64,000 nucleotides of DNA, from the NCBI GenBank assembly GCA_023249305.1, contig JAHFCU010000002.1:100584-164583 (forward strand), in the 5' to 3' direction. The position numbers and the translations under genes are program-made. The notes beneath the pieces are model-generated. The model worked only from the letters and a program-made list of their open reading frames with translations. It was not told where the DNA came from and did not search any database. Each line of letters opens with the position of its first letter. Position 1 is the first letter of the stretch. Shown here in pieces: positions 9,294-18,638 of this stretch. Source of the stretch: Gemmatimonadota bacterium. GTDB lineage: Bacteria > Gemmatimonadota > Gemmatimonadetes > Gemmatimonadales > Gemmatimonadaceae.

Positions 9294-10505
9294 TCAGCGC
9301 ATCAGCGCAGGCATCTCGTGCAGCAGCGTTTGCACGCTCAGCCCCGCCATGGCGAGAGTGACAACGGCGCCGCCAAGCGTAAGCGCCAGTGGATGGCGGT
9401 AGTCGCCGACCACCGATCGCCGACTGGCCGCCACAAGCATCGTGCCGAGCGACAGCGGGAGGATCAGCCCGTTGAGTGCACCCACCAGGATCAGCACCTT
9501 GACCGGCCGTCCGACAGTCACGAAGACCACCGTCGAAAGCACGATGAATCCAATCACGAGCCACGACCACCGCTCTTCGGCACGCGGCAACAGCCCGCGA
9601 AGGAAACTCACCGACGTGTACGCCGAGCCGACGACCGAGGTGATGGCCGCCGACCACATCACGACGCCGAACACGCGGTAGCCCATTTCCCCCGCGGCAT
9701 GCCGGAACACCGACGCCGGCGGATTCTCCGGGTCGAGCGCCAGGCCGTGCGACACCACGCCGAGCGCACCGAGAAAGAGCACGACGCGCATGAGCGACGC
9801 AATGAGCACGGCGCTCGTGGCCGACTGCGTGACGGCGCGCAGCGACCCGGTTCCCGACAATCCCGCATCGAGCAATCGGTGCGCTCCCGCAAACGTGATG
9901 TAGCCGCCGACGGTGCCACCGACGATGGTGACGATGCTGAGCGGCGCGATGCGCTCGGGCACGACGCTGCGCATGACGGCCTCGCCCACGGGCGGCGCCG
10001 ACGCGATCGCGACATACGCCGCAAGGCCCACCATCACGAAGCCGAGCGCCACGGCAAAGCGGTCCATCGCCCGCCCCGCCTCCTTGACGATGAAGAGTGC
10101 GACGGCGATCGCCGCACTCAGCACGGCGCCCACGCGCACGTCCATGCCGAACAGCACGTTGATGCCGAGCCCTGCGCCGGCAACGTTGCCGACATTGAAG
10201 GCCAGGCCGCCGAGGACCACGAGAAAGGCCAACACATGGCCGAGGCCGGGCACGACGAGGTTCGCCACATCCTGTGCGCGGCGACCGCTCACCGTCAGCA
10301 CGCGCCAGATGTTCAGTTGTGCGCCGAGGTCGAACAGAATCGAGAGCAGGATGGCGAATCCGAAGCTCGCGCCAAGTTGCTGCGTGAAGGCCGCGGTCTG
10401 CGTCAGGAAGCCAGGGCCGATGGCCGATGTCGCCATCAAGAACGCGGCACCGGCCAGCACGCGCAACGGCGCAGTGCGCACAGGGGGTGGCGGCGTCACC
10501 GCCAC
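9294..10505 (-). CDS. NRAMP family divalent metal transporter (YcsG-like)
   Basis: About 11 TM segments; SAIGPGFLTQTAAFTQQLGASFGFAILLSILFDLGAQLNIWR. Confidence 0.82.
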   Translation of the reverse strand: MAVTPPPPVRTAPLRVLAGAAFLMATSAIGPGFLTQTAAFTQQLGASFGFAILLSILFDLGAQLNIWRVLTVSGRRAQDVANLVVPGLGHVLAFLVVLGGLAFNVGNVAGAGLGINVLFGMDVRVGAVLSAAIAVALFIVKEAGRAMDRFAVALGFVMVGLAAYVAIASAPPVGEAVMRSVVPERIAPLSIVTIVGGTVGGYITFAGAHRLLDAGLSGTGSLRAVTQSATSAVLIASLMRVVLFLGALGVVSHGLALDPENPPASVFRHAAGEMGYRVFGVVMWSAAITSVVGSAYTSVSFLRGLLPRAEERWSWLVIGFIVLSTVVFVTVGRPVKVLILVGALNGLILPLSLGTMLVAASRRSVVGDYRHPLALTLGGAVVTLAMAGLSVQTLLHEMPALMR

Positions 10506-10565
10506 CGCTCGTGCTGCTCGATGTGAAAGTGCCGTGCGAAGCCGTGAGGTTCGTGCATCGGATGC

Positions 10566-11072
10566 CTATGGCATCGCCGGCATCCCAAGCGCGGCCCACT
10601 CTTCCTTTGACGGACCTACCATTCCGGGTACCGGGAGCCCCGCTTGCCGCATCAGCACCGTCATCTGCCCCCGGTGATGCGTCTGGTGGCTGATCAAGAT
10701 GGCGAGCGTCAAGCCCTTGGGCCATTGCTCGCCGTACATCGGGATCAGGTCGCCGAGTTGGGCATCAGTCCATGTTGCCCGCACAGCGGCGACTACCGCG
10801 CCAGCGGCCGTCTCGTACTGCACAGCGATATCGGCTGCGTGTGTCGGCACTGCGCGGTGTGTCTTCTCGGTGGGACCATCCACGCTGAGGCCGGCCTGGC
10901 CGCCCATCTCCGCCATCGCGCAGGTGATGTGCCACCCGAGGAACCCCAGTGTGCGGCCGCCTGGCACGACGGGCTGCGCGAGTGACGAATCGGTGAGCGT
11001 GCGGAGAATCTTGAGCGTGCTTTCAGTCTCGTGCTGCCAGGCGGCAGCGAAATCATCGAGCGAACGAAACAT
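10566..11072 (-). CDS. DinB family protein
   Basis: LGFLGWHITCAMAEMGGQAG, ILISHQTHHRGQMTVLMRQAGLPVPG. Confidence 0.88.
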   Translation of the reverse strand: MFRSLDDFAAAWQHETESTLKILRTLTDSSLAQPVVPGGRTLGFLGWHITCAMAEMGGQAGLSVDGPTEKTHRAVPTHAADIAVQYETAAGAVVAAVRATWTDAQLGDLIPMYGEQWPKGLTLAILISHQTHHRGQMTVLMRQAGLPVPGMVGPSKEEWAALGMPAMP

Positions 11073-11156
11073 CGTCTACGTCTCCCGTCGAAGTCATGTG
11101 GCGAATCTACCGTGGCTGCGCACGACCGGCGACCACGAGCAACCGACGCGGTCGGT

Positions 11157-11708
11157 CTATTCCCGCACCTTGTCGGCGTGCTTGGCGCGGAGCTTCGCGA
11201 CCTTGGGCGCGATCACGGCGAGGCAATACGGCTGGAACGGATGCCGCCGGAAATAGCGGTCATGGTTCGACTCGGCCGGCCAGAAGGTCGCGTTGCGTTC
11301 GATAGTCGTGACGATCGGCAGGTCATACACGCCATCGCGGTCGAAGGTCTCGATCATCGCAAGCGCTTCGGCTTCCTGCTCTCGCGTGTGTGGGAAGATG
11401 GCCGAGCGGTACTGCGTGCCTACATCGGGCCCTTGGCGATTCAGTTGCGTCGGGTCGTGGATAGTGAAGTAGATCTCGAGGAGATCGTGGTACGAGATCT
11501 CACGTGGGTCGTATGTGACCTGCACGACTTCGGCATGTCCCGTGGTTCCGGTGCAGACCTGCTCGTAGGTCGGGTTCAGACGGTCGCCGCCCGCGTAGCC
11601 GCTCTTCACGGCACTCACGCCGCGCAATCGCTCGAACGCCGCTTCGAGGCACCAGAAGCAGCCGCCGGCCAGCGTGGCCTGCGCGAGTCCGTCGGGGGGC
11701 GTCGTCAT
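11157..11708 (-). CDS. msrA: Peptide-methionine (S)-S-oxide reductase
   Basis: ATLAGGCFWCLEAAFERLRGVSAVKSGYAGG. Confidence 0.95.
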   Translation of the reverse strand: MTTPPDGLAQATLAGGCFWCLEAAFERLRGVSAVKSGYAGGDRLNPTYEQVCTGTTGHAEVVQVTYDPREISYHDLLEIYFTIHDPTQLNRQGPDVGTQYRSAIFPHTREQEAEALAMIETFDRDGVYDLPIVTTIERNATFWPAESNHDRYFRRHPFQPYCLAVIAPKVAKLRAKHADKVRE

Positions 11709-11774
11709 GGGAGGAACCGGCCGGGGGATGAGCGAAATGTGGAGCCCGGCCCGGTATTTTGGAAGCGTGGGACG

Positions 11775-14700
11775 CTAGTGGTAGTCGTGCGAACGCGCGT
11801 CAATCGCTCCTTCGAGCGGGAAGAACTCGCGCGCCCGGATGTTGACCACCCGCTGCTCGACCTGAAGGACGCCGCGCACGAGCAGCAGCGGCGTGCGTGA
11901 GATCAGCAACGCTTGCCGCTCGAACGCCTGCGGCGTCACGACGACGTTCACCATCCCCGTTTCATCCTCGAGCGTGAGGAAGACGAAACCCTTGGCGGTC
12001 CCCGGACGCTGGCGGCAGATGACCAACCCCGCCATCCCGACCGGCGCACCGTCGCGCCCATGCTCGAGCAGCGCCTTGGCCGTGGCGATGTCGTTGAGCT
12101 TGAGCAGCACGCGCAGGTGGCGCATCGGATGCCCGTGCAGCGAGACGCCGGTGAGCCGATAGTCAGCTTCGGTGAGCTGCGGTGCAGTATAGGCCGGGAG
12201 TGTTGCTGGCACCGCCACCTCGGGGAAGAGCGCCAGCGGGCCGCCGCTGCCGCGCTGCGCCTCGAGCACTTTCCACAGCGCGACGCGCCGCCGACGCGCG
12301 AGCGGCTCGTCGCGCACGAACGCATCCAACGCGCCCGACTCGGCGAGCAAGCGCAGCGCGCGTCGGTCGAGTTGCGTGCGGTGGACGAAATCATCAATGG
12401 AGCGGAACGCGCCGCCGGCGCGCGCGCGGCCAATGCGCTCGCGCGCGTCGGGGCCAAGGCCGCGGATGGAACGCAGGCCGAGGCGCACCACGGGCGGTTT
12501 CTGTCCACTGTCCACCGTCGACCGTCCACCGTCTGTGGTGAAGACAACTCCATCCTTCGGCCTCACAATCTTCCCATCGGCGCAGACTAACTGGTGATCC
12601 CACCCGCTCCGCGTCACATCGGGTGCGAGCACCTGCACACCATGGCGCTTCGCGTCCTCGACCAGCGTGCCTTCGCTGTAGAACCCCATCGGCTGTGCGT
12701 TGAGGATCGCGCACAGGTACTCGGCGGGGTAATAGTGCCGCAGGTATGCGCTGGCGTAAACGATGAGCGCGAAGCTCGCCGCGTGGCTCTCGGGAAAGCC
12801 GTAGTCAGCGAAGGCGTTGATCTGGTTGTAAATGCGGTGCGCTACGTCGTCGGCAATGCCGTTGGCCTTCATGCCCACGATCATCTTCTCGCAGATGGCG
12901 GCCATCCGCTCGTGGCTGCGCTTGTGCCCCATCGCCTTGCGCAGCACGTCGGCCTCGCCCGGCGTGAACCCCGCAGCGACGATCGCCACCTGCATTCCTT
13001 GCTCCTGAAAGAGCGGCACGCCGAGCGTGCGCTTGAGCACCGGTTCGAGCGACGGATGCGGATACGCCACTTCCTCTTCCCCCGCGCGCCGCCGCAAGTA
13101 TGGATGCACCATCTCGCCTTGGATGGGACCAGGACGAATCAATGCCACCTCGACGACGAGGTCATAGAAGCAGCGCGGCTTGAGCCGCGGCAGCGTGTTC
13201 ATCTGCGCGCGGCTCTCCACTTGAAAGACGCCCACCGTGTCGGCATTGCACAGGTCGTCGTACACCGCCTGGTCGCGTGTGTCGAGTTGCGAAAGCTCGA
13301 TCGTCACGCCGCGCGTGGCGCGCACGTACTTGATGCAGTCCTGCAGCAGCGTGAGCATGCCGAGGCCGAGCAGGTCGATTTTCACGAGCCCCACGGGATC
13401 GAGGTCGTCCTTCTCCCATTGGATGACCGTGCGCGCTTCCATCGCCGCCGGCTCGATGGGGACGATGGTGCGCAGCGGCTGCTCGGTGAGCACGAACCCC
13501 CCGACGTGAATGCCGCGGTGGCGCGGCGCTTCGTGGAGCGACTCGACGACGTCGGCGAGGGTGTGTAGCGCGTCCTTCGGGTCGGTGGCGACCGATGTCT
13601 TGCTGCGCGATGCTCTCGGATCGCTACGCGGTCCTGCAGCCGCATCGCGCAACGAGACATCGACCGCCACCGTCACCTGCCTGTGCGCTTCTCTTGCCCT
13701 CCGCATCCGCGCATACGCTTGCGTCCCGGGCATCATGTGCGTGCCGATGCGGTCGGCGAAGTCGCGGGCCTCGAGGCGCTTGGTATAGCCGGCGGGACCC
13801 ATGGTATCCACCACTTCAGGAGCGAACGGATCGGCGGGTGATCGGGGCGAAGCGGCGACTGATGTCCCGTCGCGCGATGCGGCCGAAGGACCGCGCAGCG
13901 GCCCGAGAGCATCGCGCGACGGGACATCGGTCACCGCCGACTCGCGCAACGCCTCCGCCGTCCGCCGCGCCGAGAAGCGGTCAGCGACCAGTGATAGTTC
14001 TTCCGCTTGCTGCGGCGAGAATCCCAGCACACGCGCCGCGTCGCGCACGGCGCTGCGCCCGCGCCACGTGATGTGCTCGCACACCATCGCCGCGTGCTCA
14101 CGCCCGTAGCGCTCGTACACGTACTGCAGCACGCGCTCGCGGTCGCGGTGCGCAAAGTCAATGTCAATGTCGGGCGCCTCGGTGCGTTCCTCGCTGAGGA
14201 ACCGCTCGAAGAGCAGATCGAGCTTGATGGGATCCACCGCGGTGATGCCGAGGCAATAGCACACGGCGCTGTTGGCCGCCGAGCCGCGTCCCTGGCACAG
14301 GACCCCCTCGCGCCGCGCAAAGCGCACGATATCCCAGACGATGAGGAAGTAGCCGGCGAGCCCGAGCTTGGCGATGAGCGCGAGCTCGTGCGCGATCTGC
14401 TGATCGTGCCGCGCGGTGCGCCGCCATCCCCATCGCTCCTCGGCGCCGAGCTCGACGAGGCGCGTGAGGTATTCATCCTCGCTGACGCCGGGTGGGAGCG
14501 TGAAGTGCGGCAGGCGCGGCTTGAGGTCCTGCAGGCGGAACGCGCAGCGTTCGGCGATGGCGAGCGTCTGCGTGATGCCTGACTCATCGTCCTGCCAACG
14601 GCGGCGCATCTGCGCATAGCCCTTCAGGTACCACTCGCCGTTGGGACGCAAGCGCGTGCCCATGGAGTCGAGCGTCTCGCCGTAGCGCAGCGCGCAAAGC

Positions 14701-15392
14701 ACGTCGTGCGCGATGCGCTGCGTGGCGCGCGCGTAATGGACATCGTTGGTCACCACCCACGGCACGTCGAGCGCGCGGGCTACGGCGATGAGTTCGCGCG
14801 CGAGTTTGCGTTCTTCGGGGATGGCGTGATCCCACACCTCCACGGATACTCGCCGCCCGAAGATGTCGAGCAGTGTGGCAAGCGATTCGCACGCCGCGTC
14901 GCGCCCGCCGCGCCGCAGTGCCTGCGGCACCGCGCCGCGTGGGCAGCCGGTGAGTGCGTACAACCCGTCGGCGTGATGGGCCAGCGTGTCGAGCGAGACG
15001 CGTGGCGTGCCGCGCGGGTTGTCCATCCGCGCGCGCGTGATGAGCGACGAGAGGTTAGCGTAGCCGGTGTGCGACTCAGCGAGAAGCACCAAGTGGCAGA
15101 GGGTAGATGGTAGACGGTGGATGGTAGATGCAGTCGCCGCGGTGTCAGGGCGGTTATCTACCATCTGCCCTCTACCATCTACCATCTCTGTCGTTAGTTC
15201 CGCGCCGATGATGGCCGCGAGCCCCGCCGCCTTCGCCGCGGTGGCGAATCGCACCGCGCCACCGAGGTCGTCGTGGTCGGTGAGGGAGAGGGCAGGGAGG
15301 CCCAGTTCGACCGCACGCTCCACGAGGCGCTCGGGGTCAGAGGCGCCGTCGAGCAGCGAGAACGTGGAATGGCAGTGCAGCTCGGCGTACAC
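11775..15392 (-). CDS. dnaE2: Error-prone DNA polymerase III alpha subunit, with several in-frame repeat insertions
   Basis: PHP domain MYAELHCHSTFSLLDGASDPERLVERA; C-family core VLCQGRGSAANSAVCYCLGITAVDP, EAPDIDIDFAHRDRERVLQYVY; ends in OB-fold region. Confidence 0.95.
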   Translation of the reverse strand: MYAELHCHSTFSLLDGASDPERLVERAVELGLPALSLTDHDDLGGAVRFATAAKAAGLAAIIGAELTTEMVDGRGQMVDNRPDTAATASTIHRLPSTLCHLVLLAESHTGYANLSSLITRARMDNPRGTPRVSLDTLAHHADGLYALTGCPRGAVPQALRRGGRDAACESLATLLDIFGRRVSVEVWDHAIPEERKLARELIAVARALDVPWVVTNDVHYARATQRIAHDVLCALRYGETLDSMGTRLRPNGEWYLKGYAQMRRRWQDDESGITQTLAIAERCAFRLQDLKPRLPHFTLPPGVSEDEYLTRLVELGAEERWGWRRTARHDQQIAHELALIAKLGLAGYFLIVWDIVRFARREGVLCQGRGSAANSAVCYCLGITAVDPIKLDLLFERFLSEERTEAPDIDIDFAHRDRERVLQYVYERYGREHAAMVCEHITWRGRSAVRDAARVLGFSPQQAEELSLVADRFSARRTAEALRESAVTDVPSRDALGPLRGPSAASRDGTSVAASPRSPADPFAPEVVDTMGPAGYTKRLEARDFADRIGTHMMPGTQAYARMRRAREAHRQVTVAVDVSLRDAAAGPRSDPRASRSKTSVATDPKDALHTLADVVESLHEAPRHRGIHVGGFVLTEQPLRTIVPIEPAAMEARTVIQWEKDDLDPVGLVKIDLLGLGMLTLLQDCIKYVRATRGVTIELSQLDTRDQAVYDDLCNADTVGVFQVESRAQMNTLPRLKPRCFYDLVVEVALIRPGPIQGEMVHPYLRRRAGEEEVAYPHPSLEPVLKRTLGVPLFQEQGMQVAIVAAGFTPGEADVLRKAMGHKRSHERMAAICEKMIVGMKANGIADDVAHRIYNQINAFADYGFPESHAASFALIVYASAYLRHYYPAEYLCAILNAQPMGFYSEGTLVEDAKRHGVQVLAPDVTRSGWDHQLVCADGKIVRPKDGVVFTTDGGRSTVDSGQKPPVVRLGLRSIRGLGPDARERIGRARAGGAFRSIDDFVHRTQLDRRALRLLAESGALDAFVRDEPLARRRRVALWKVLEAQRGSGGPLALFPEVAVPATLPAYTAPQLTEADYRLTGVSLHGHPMRHLRVLLKLNDIATAKALLEHGRDGAPVGMAGLVICRQRPGTAKGFVFLTLEDETGMVNVVVTPQAFERQALLISRTPLLLVRGVLQVEQRVVNIRAREFFPLEGAIDARSHDYH
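12503..12533. repeat. Degenerate heptamer array inside dnaE2
   Basis: gtccact gtccacc gtcgacc gtccacc gtc. Confidence 0.85.
13584..13671. repeat. 88-bp imperfect palindromic element in frame in dnaE2
   Basis: Arms 13584-13613 and 13642-13671 pair at 26/30 positions. Confidence 0.8.
13861..13928. repeat. Palindromic element in frame in dnaE2, perfect 20-bp arms
   Basis: GATGTCCCGTCGCGCGATGC (13861-13880) / GCATCGCGCGACGGGACATC (13909-13928). Confidence 0.9.
15096..15190. repeat. Heptamer inverted array (hairpin) in dnaE2 PHP region
   Basis: gggtaga tggtaga cggtgga tggtaga ... tctacca tctgccc tctacca tctacca. Confidence 0.85.
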
Positions 15393-15472
15393 GGGCCGTG
15401 GACTCGACGGGAAGTGGCGGGGCTGGGGCGGCTCGCGCGCCGGACCGGGCGAGCGCTATCTAATGAAAAGAT

Positions 15473-15490
15473 ACCGAAGAAACACCGAAG
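15473..15490 (-). promoter_or_regulatory. Candidate operator: direct repeat CTTCGGT-N4-CTTCGGT upstream of dnaE2
   Basis: Plus-strand ACCGAAGAAACACCGAAG; near-identical to the element upstream of imuA (25406-25423). Confidence 0.6.
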
Positions 15491-15568
15491 CACAAGAACG
15501 GCACAACCCCTCGGAATGGGATCGTAGAACGGGTGGACGCGGTGAAAATGCGATGCGACCGGGGGCGC

Positions 15569-16057
15569 CTAGGGCACCGCCTTCGCGTTGCACCCTACTC
15601 CCGAGCAAGTGAGCGCGACAAAGACTTCAGCGCGAATCAGCCAGCGCCCGTCGCGCTTGACCCACTGCGCCGTGTAGCGCCCGATGATCACCGCAGGACC
15701 TTTCCCGCCGACGCGCGCGCTCCATGCTCCCGTTTCGAACGCAAGCGGCCACTGCGGGCTGACGTTCACATCGGTCGTCGTGCGCTGATACACGAGCGTG
15801 GTGTCGGGAATCGGCGCGCGCTCGAGGATCGCCTTGTAGGCCTCGATGCCGCTCAGACCGGCGCCTAGTCCGCGGCGAATCGTGACATCAGGAGTCCAGA
15901 ACGTGGCGGCGCGGGCAGCATCGCCGGCGGCCATCGCCGCATTCTGTGCGATCCGCGCGGCGCGGATGGCGTCGGCGTCGGCGAGCTGAGGGGATTGCGC
16001 GAGAACGCGCCCTGCGCTGAGGAGCAGGGTCACGGCAAGCGGCAAACTCCGATGCAT
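15569..16057 (-). CDS. SnoaL/NTF2-like family protein with signal peptide
   Basis: MHRSLPLAVTLLLSAGRVLAQ signal; AARAATFWTPDVTIRRG ... GRYTAQWVKRDGRWLIRAEVFVAL. Confidence 0.8.
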   Translation of the reverse strand: MHRSLPLAVTLLLSAGRVLAQSPQLADADAIRAARIAQNAAMAAGDAARAATFWTPDVTIRRGLGAGLSGIEAYKAILERAPIPDTTLVYQRTTTDVNVSPQWPLAFETGAWSARVGGKGPAVIIGRYTAQWVKRDGRWLIRAEVFVALTCSGVGCNAKAVP

Positions 16058-16137
16058 GGCCTTCTGCACCGTTGCCACAAAGTGGAACGGGAGACGGTAC
16101 ACCCGGATCAAGCATCGCAATCTTCCGTGCGGCGTCC

Positions 16138-16287
16138 TCACGATGTGGACTTGCCGGGGTACGTCTTCCAGATGTCGTACGCCATCAGAACAATGCCAGT
16201 AAGAACGAGCCAGCCTGCGCCGCCGCGATTCCTCTTCCATTGCACGACGCCAGCGATTGCCAGAATGAGGCCGACGGTTCCGATCAT
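16138..16287 (-). CDS. Small (49 aa) membrane protein, unknown function
   Basis: ATG preceded by GGAGGAG Shine-Dalgarno; two hydrophobic stretches (MIGTVGLILAIAGVVQWKRNRGGAGWLVLTGIVLMAYDIWKTYPGKSTS). Confidence 0.6.
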   Translation of the reverse strand: MIGTVGLILAIAGVVQWKRNRGGAGWLVLTGIVLMAYDIWKTYPGKSTS

Positions 16288-16486
16288 ATCTCCTCCGTGA
16301 GGGTGTGTCCGTTCGAGCCAAGGCAGCGTCGTTGCGTGGCGAACCCGCGCCACCATTTCGTGGCGGTTCACGATACACCGTCGGGTGCGAAGCGCCAGTC
16401 GGAGAATCCACGGAGACGCGCGACTTGCGTCGCCAGCCGTGAAGGGCGACGTTGGCGCACCATTCGCATCCATCACGAGCGCCGCC

Positions 16487-17812
16487 ATGACCCAAGATCG
16501 CCTTCCCCGATTCATCGGGCCGTTCGCCGCCGCGTTCTACACCGTCGGCTGGACGATTGGCAGCGCGGTCTTTCGCGTGCCGGGGCAAGTGGCCACCAGC
16601 GCCGGCTCCGTCACGGCAAGCCTGTTGCTGTGGGCGGGCGGCGGTGTCGTCGCGCTCTGTGGAGCGTATTGCTACGCGGAACTCGGCGTGCGCGTGCCGC
16701 GATCGGGGGCGGAGTACGCGTACTGCTATGCCTCTTACGGCAGGTTCGTCGGCTTCCTCATGGCGTGGTGCGTGCTCTTCTCCACGCCCATGGCGGTCTC
16801 GGCCGTCGCGCGCGCGTTTGCCGACTACTTCGCTGTCATCTGGCCGCTCGATGAAGTGCGACGCCGGATACTCGCTGCGAGCGTCATCGCCGTGCTCGGT
16901 AGTCTCGCCGCGTTCTCCACACGCGCGAGCCTGCGACTCGCCGGGCTCGCCGGCGCGGGCAAGCTGTTCGCGCTGCTCGCGCTCGGCGTCACGGGACTAC
17001 TGTTCACCGGCGTACATCCGGGCGCGGCAACAGCAGCACCGCCTGTCAGTGGCCTCGGACAACTTGGACCGGCCATCGTCGCCATTCTGTGGGCGTACGA
17101 CGGCTACATGGCGGCGGCGACGTTGGCCGGAGAAGTTCGCGAGCCACAGCGCACGCTGCCTGTCGGCCTGCTGCTCGGCCTTGCCTTTATCGCCTTCGCC
17201 TACATCGGCACGAACATCGTCTACTTCCATGTCCTCGGCTTCAACGGTGTGGCAACATCCGAGGCTGTCGCCGCGCAGACGCTTGCCGCCGCCATCGGTC
17301 CGCGCGCGGCACAGGTGATTGCCGCGTTGGTGATGTGCTCCACACTCGGGACCGTTGCGGCGCAGATGGTAGGCCAGCCGCGCTACTATCTCGCGCCAGC
17401 GGAAGACGGACTCTTCCCGAAGTGGCTCGCGCGCGTCTCACCGCACAGGGCCACGCCAGCCAATGCGGTGCTGGCGCTCGCCGCGGTCGCCATCGTCTTC
17501 GTATTATCCGGCGGCTACTCGGCGTTGATCGGTGTGTACGCGATCGTTGGCTATCCGATGGTCGCGCTCTCGCTACTCGGAGCCGTCGCCCTGCGCCGCC
17601 GGCACGGCCCACCGACGGGCTTCTCGATGCCGCTGTATCCCTTGCCGCTCGTCGGTTTCGTCTTCGGCATCGCGGCCATGTGCATCGCAAGCATCGCCGC
17701 CAACCCGATAGCGCTGGTCTACGCGCTCTTCGTGCCGGTCACGGGGACTCTGCTCTACGCCGCGGCACGCCGTCGGGGTGCGTTTGGCGAAGAGGCAGGC
17801 ACCGGCAGTTGA
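16487..17812 (+). CDS. APC family amino acid permease
   Basis: FYTVGWTIGSAVFRVPGQVA; about 12 TM segments. Confidence 0.9.
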   Translation: MTQDRLPRFIGPFAAAFYTVGWTIGSAVFRVPGQVATSAGSVTASLLLWAGGGVVALCGAYCYAELGVRVPRSGAEYAYCYASYGRFVGFLMAWCVLFSTPMAVSAVARAFADYFAVIWPLDEVRRRILAASVIAVLGSLAAFSTRASLRLAGLAGAGKLFALLALGVTGLLFTGVHPGAATAAPPVSGLGQLGPAIVAILWAYDGYMAAATLAGEVREPQRTLPVGLLLGLAFIAFAYIGTNIVYFHVLGFNGVATSEAVAAQTLAAAIGPRAAQVIAALVMCSTLGTVAAQMVGQPRYYLAPAEDGLFPKWLARVSPHRATPANAVLALAAVAIVFVLSGGYSALIGVYAIVGYPMVALSLLGAVALRRRHGPPTGFSMPLYPLPLVGFVFGIAAMCIASIAANPIALVYALFVPVTGTLLYAAARRRGAFGEEAGTGS

Positions 17813-17827
17813 GCGTAGATTGCGAGC

Positions 17828-18634
17828 GTGACGCGCACTCAGCTACCATCCGCATCCTGTCTTTGCGCGCTGCTCATCGCGGTGGTTCCACACACCGTGA
17901 GGTCGCAGGACGTCAGCGTCGGCAAGGCGAAGGCACCGGAACGCAGCGTCGCCGGGGAAATCAGCTATGTCTCGTTCGCGGGCGACGTGGATCCGTGGCG
18001 CTTGGCATCAGTTTCCCTCTGGCGACGCAGCACGGCCGGCACGTTCATCGCTCGCGCGAACTACGCCAACCGCTTCTCCACCAGCGGCGTGCAAGTCGAA
18101 GGCGACGCCTACCCTCGTCTTAGCGACAAGACATACCTCTACTTCAACGCCGGATATAGCAGCGCAACCGTCTTTCCCGCGTGGCGATTCGGCGCCGAAG
18201 CATTCTCTGCGCTGCCCGGCGCGTGGGAAGCGTCCGCCGGCGTGCGCCAACTGCGTTTCAACGGCGTGCCGGTGACAATGCTCACAGGTTCCGTCGGCAA
18301 GTACGTCGGCAACTACTGGCTGTCGTGGCGTCCGTATGTGCGCTTGCGGGCCGGAACGACGTCGCTCTCCTCGAGCGTCGCGGCACGTCGCTACTACGAG
18401 GACAGCGAGCACTGGGTGGGCGTGATGGTCAGCTACGGCAGCGGTCCCACCGAGCGCATCACGCCCGATGCTGTGGCCCGCACGCATGCCTTCTCGCTCG
18501 CTGTTAACGGCTCGACGAGTCTCGCACGCCGGCTGCTGGCCACGTGGACGATCGGCCGCGACGCCGAGGAACTTGCGCCGGGCAGCACGCGCACGAGCGT
18601 GACGGTCACGGCGGGCCTCAAGCGGAGCTTCTGA
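17828..18634 (+). CDS. YaiO family outer-membrane beta-barrel protein
   Basis: Signal peptide then alternating aromatic beta-strands ending ...VTAGLKRSF; GSVGKYVGNYWLSWRPYVR. Confidence 0.78.
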   Translation: MTRTQLPSASCLCALLIAVVPHTVRSQDVSVGKAKAPERSVAGEISYVSFAGDVDPWRLASVSLWRRSTAGTFIARANYANRFSTSGVQVEGDAYPRLSDKTYLYFNAGYSSATVFPAWRFGAEAFSALPGAWEASAGVRQLRFNGVPVTMLTGSVGKYVGNYWLSWRPYVRLRAGTTSLSSSVAARRYYEDSEHWVGVMVSYGSGPTERITPDAVARTHAFSLAVNGSTSLARRLLATWTIGRDAEELAPGSTRTSVTVTAGLKRSF

Positions 18635-18638
18635 GCGC

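Noticed and set aside
9090-10526. Long plus-strand ORF (478 aa) opposite the NRAMP gene
   Set aside because: His/Arg/Glu-rich shadow ORF typical of high-GC antisense frames; the NRAMP reading on the minus strand explains the region.
12594-13568. Plus-strand ORF of 324 aa inside dnaE2
   Set aside because: Antisense shadow of dnaE2; no recognisable domain.
15096-15190. Possible CRISPR array
   Set aside because: Repeats are 7-bp tandem and inverted, without ~30-bp repeats/spacers or cas genes.
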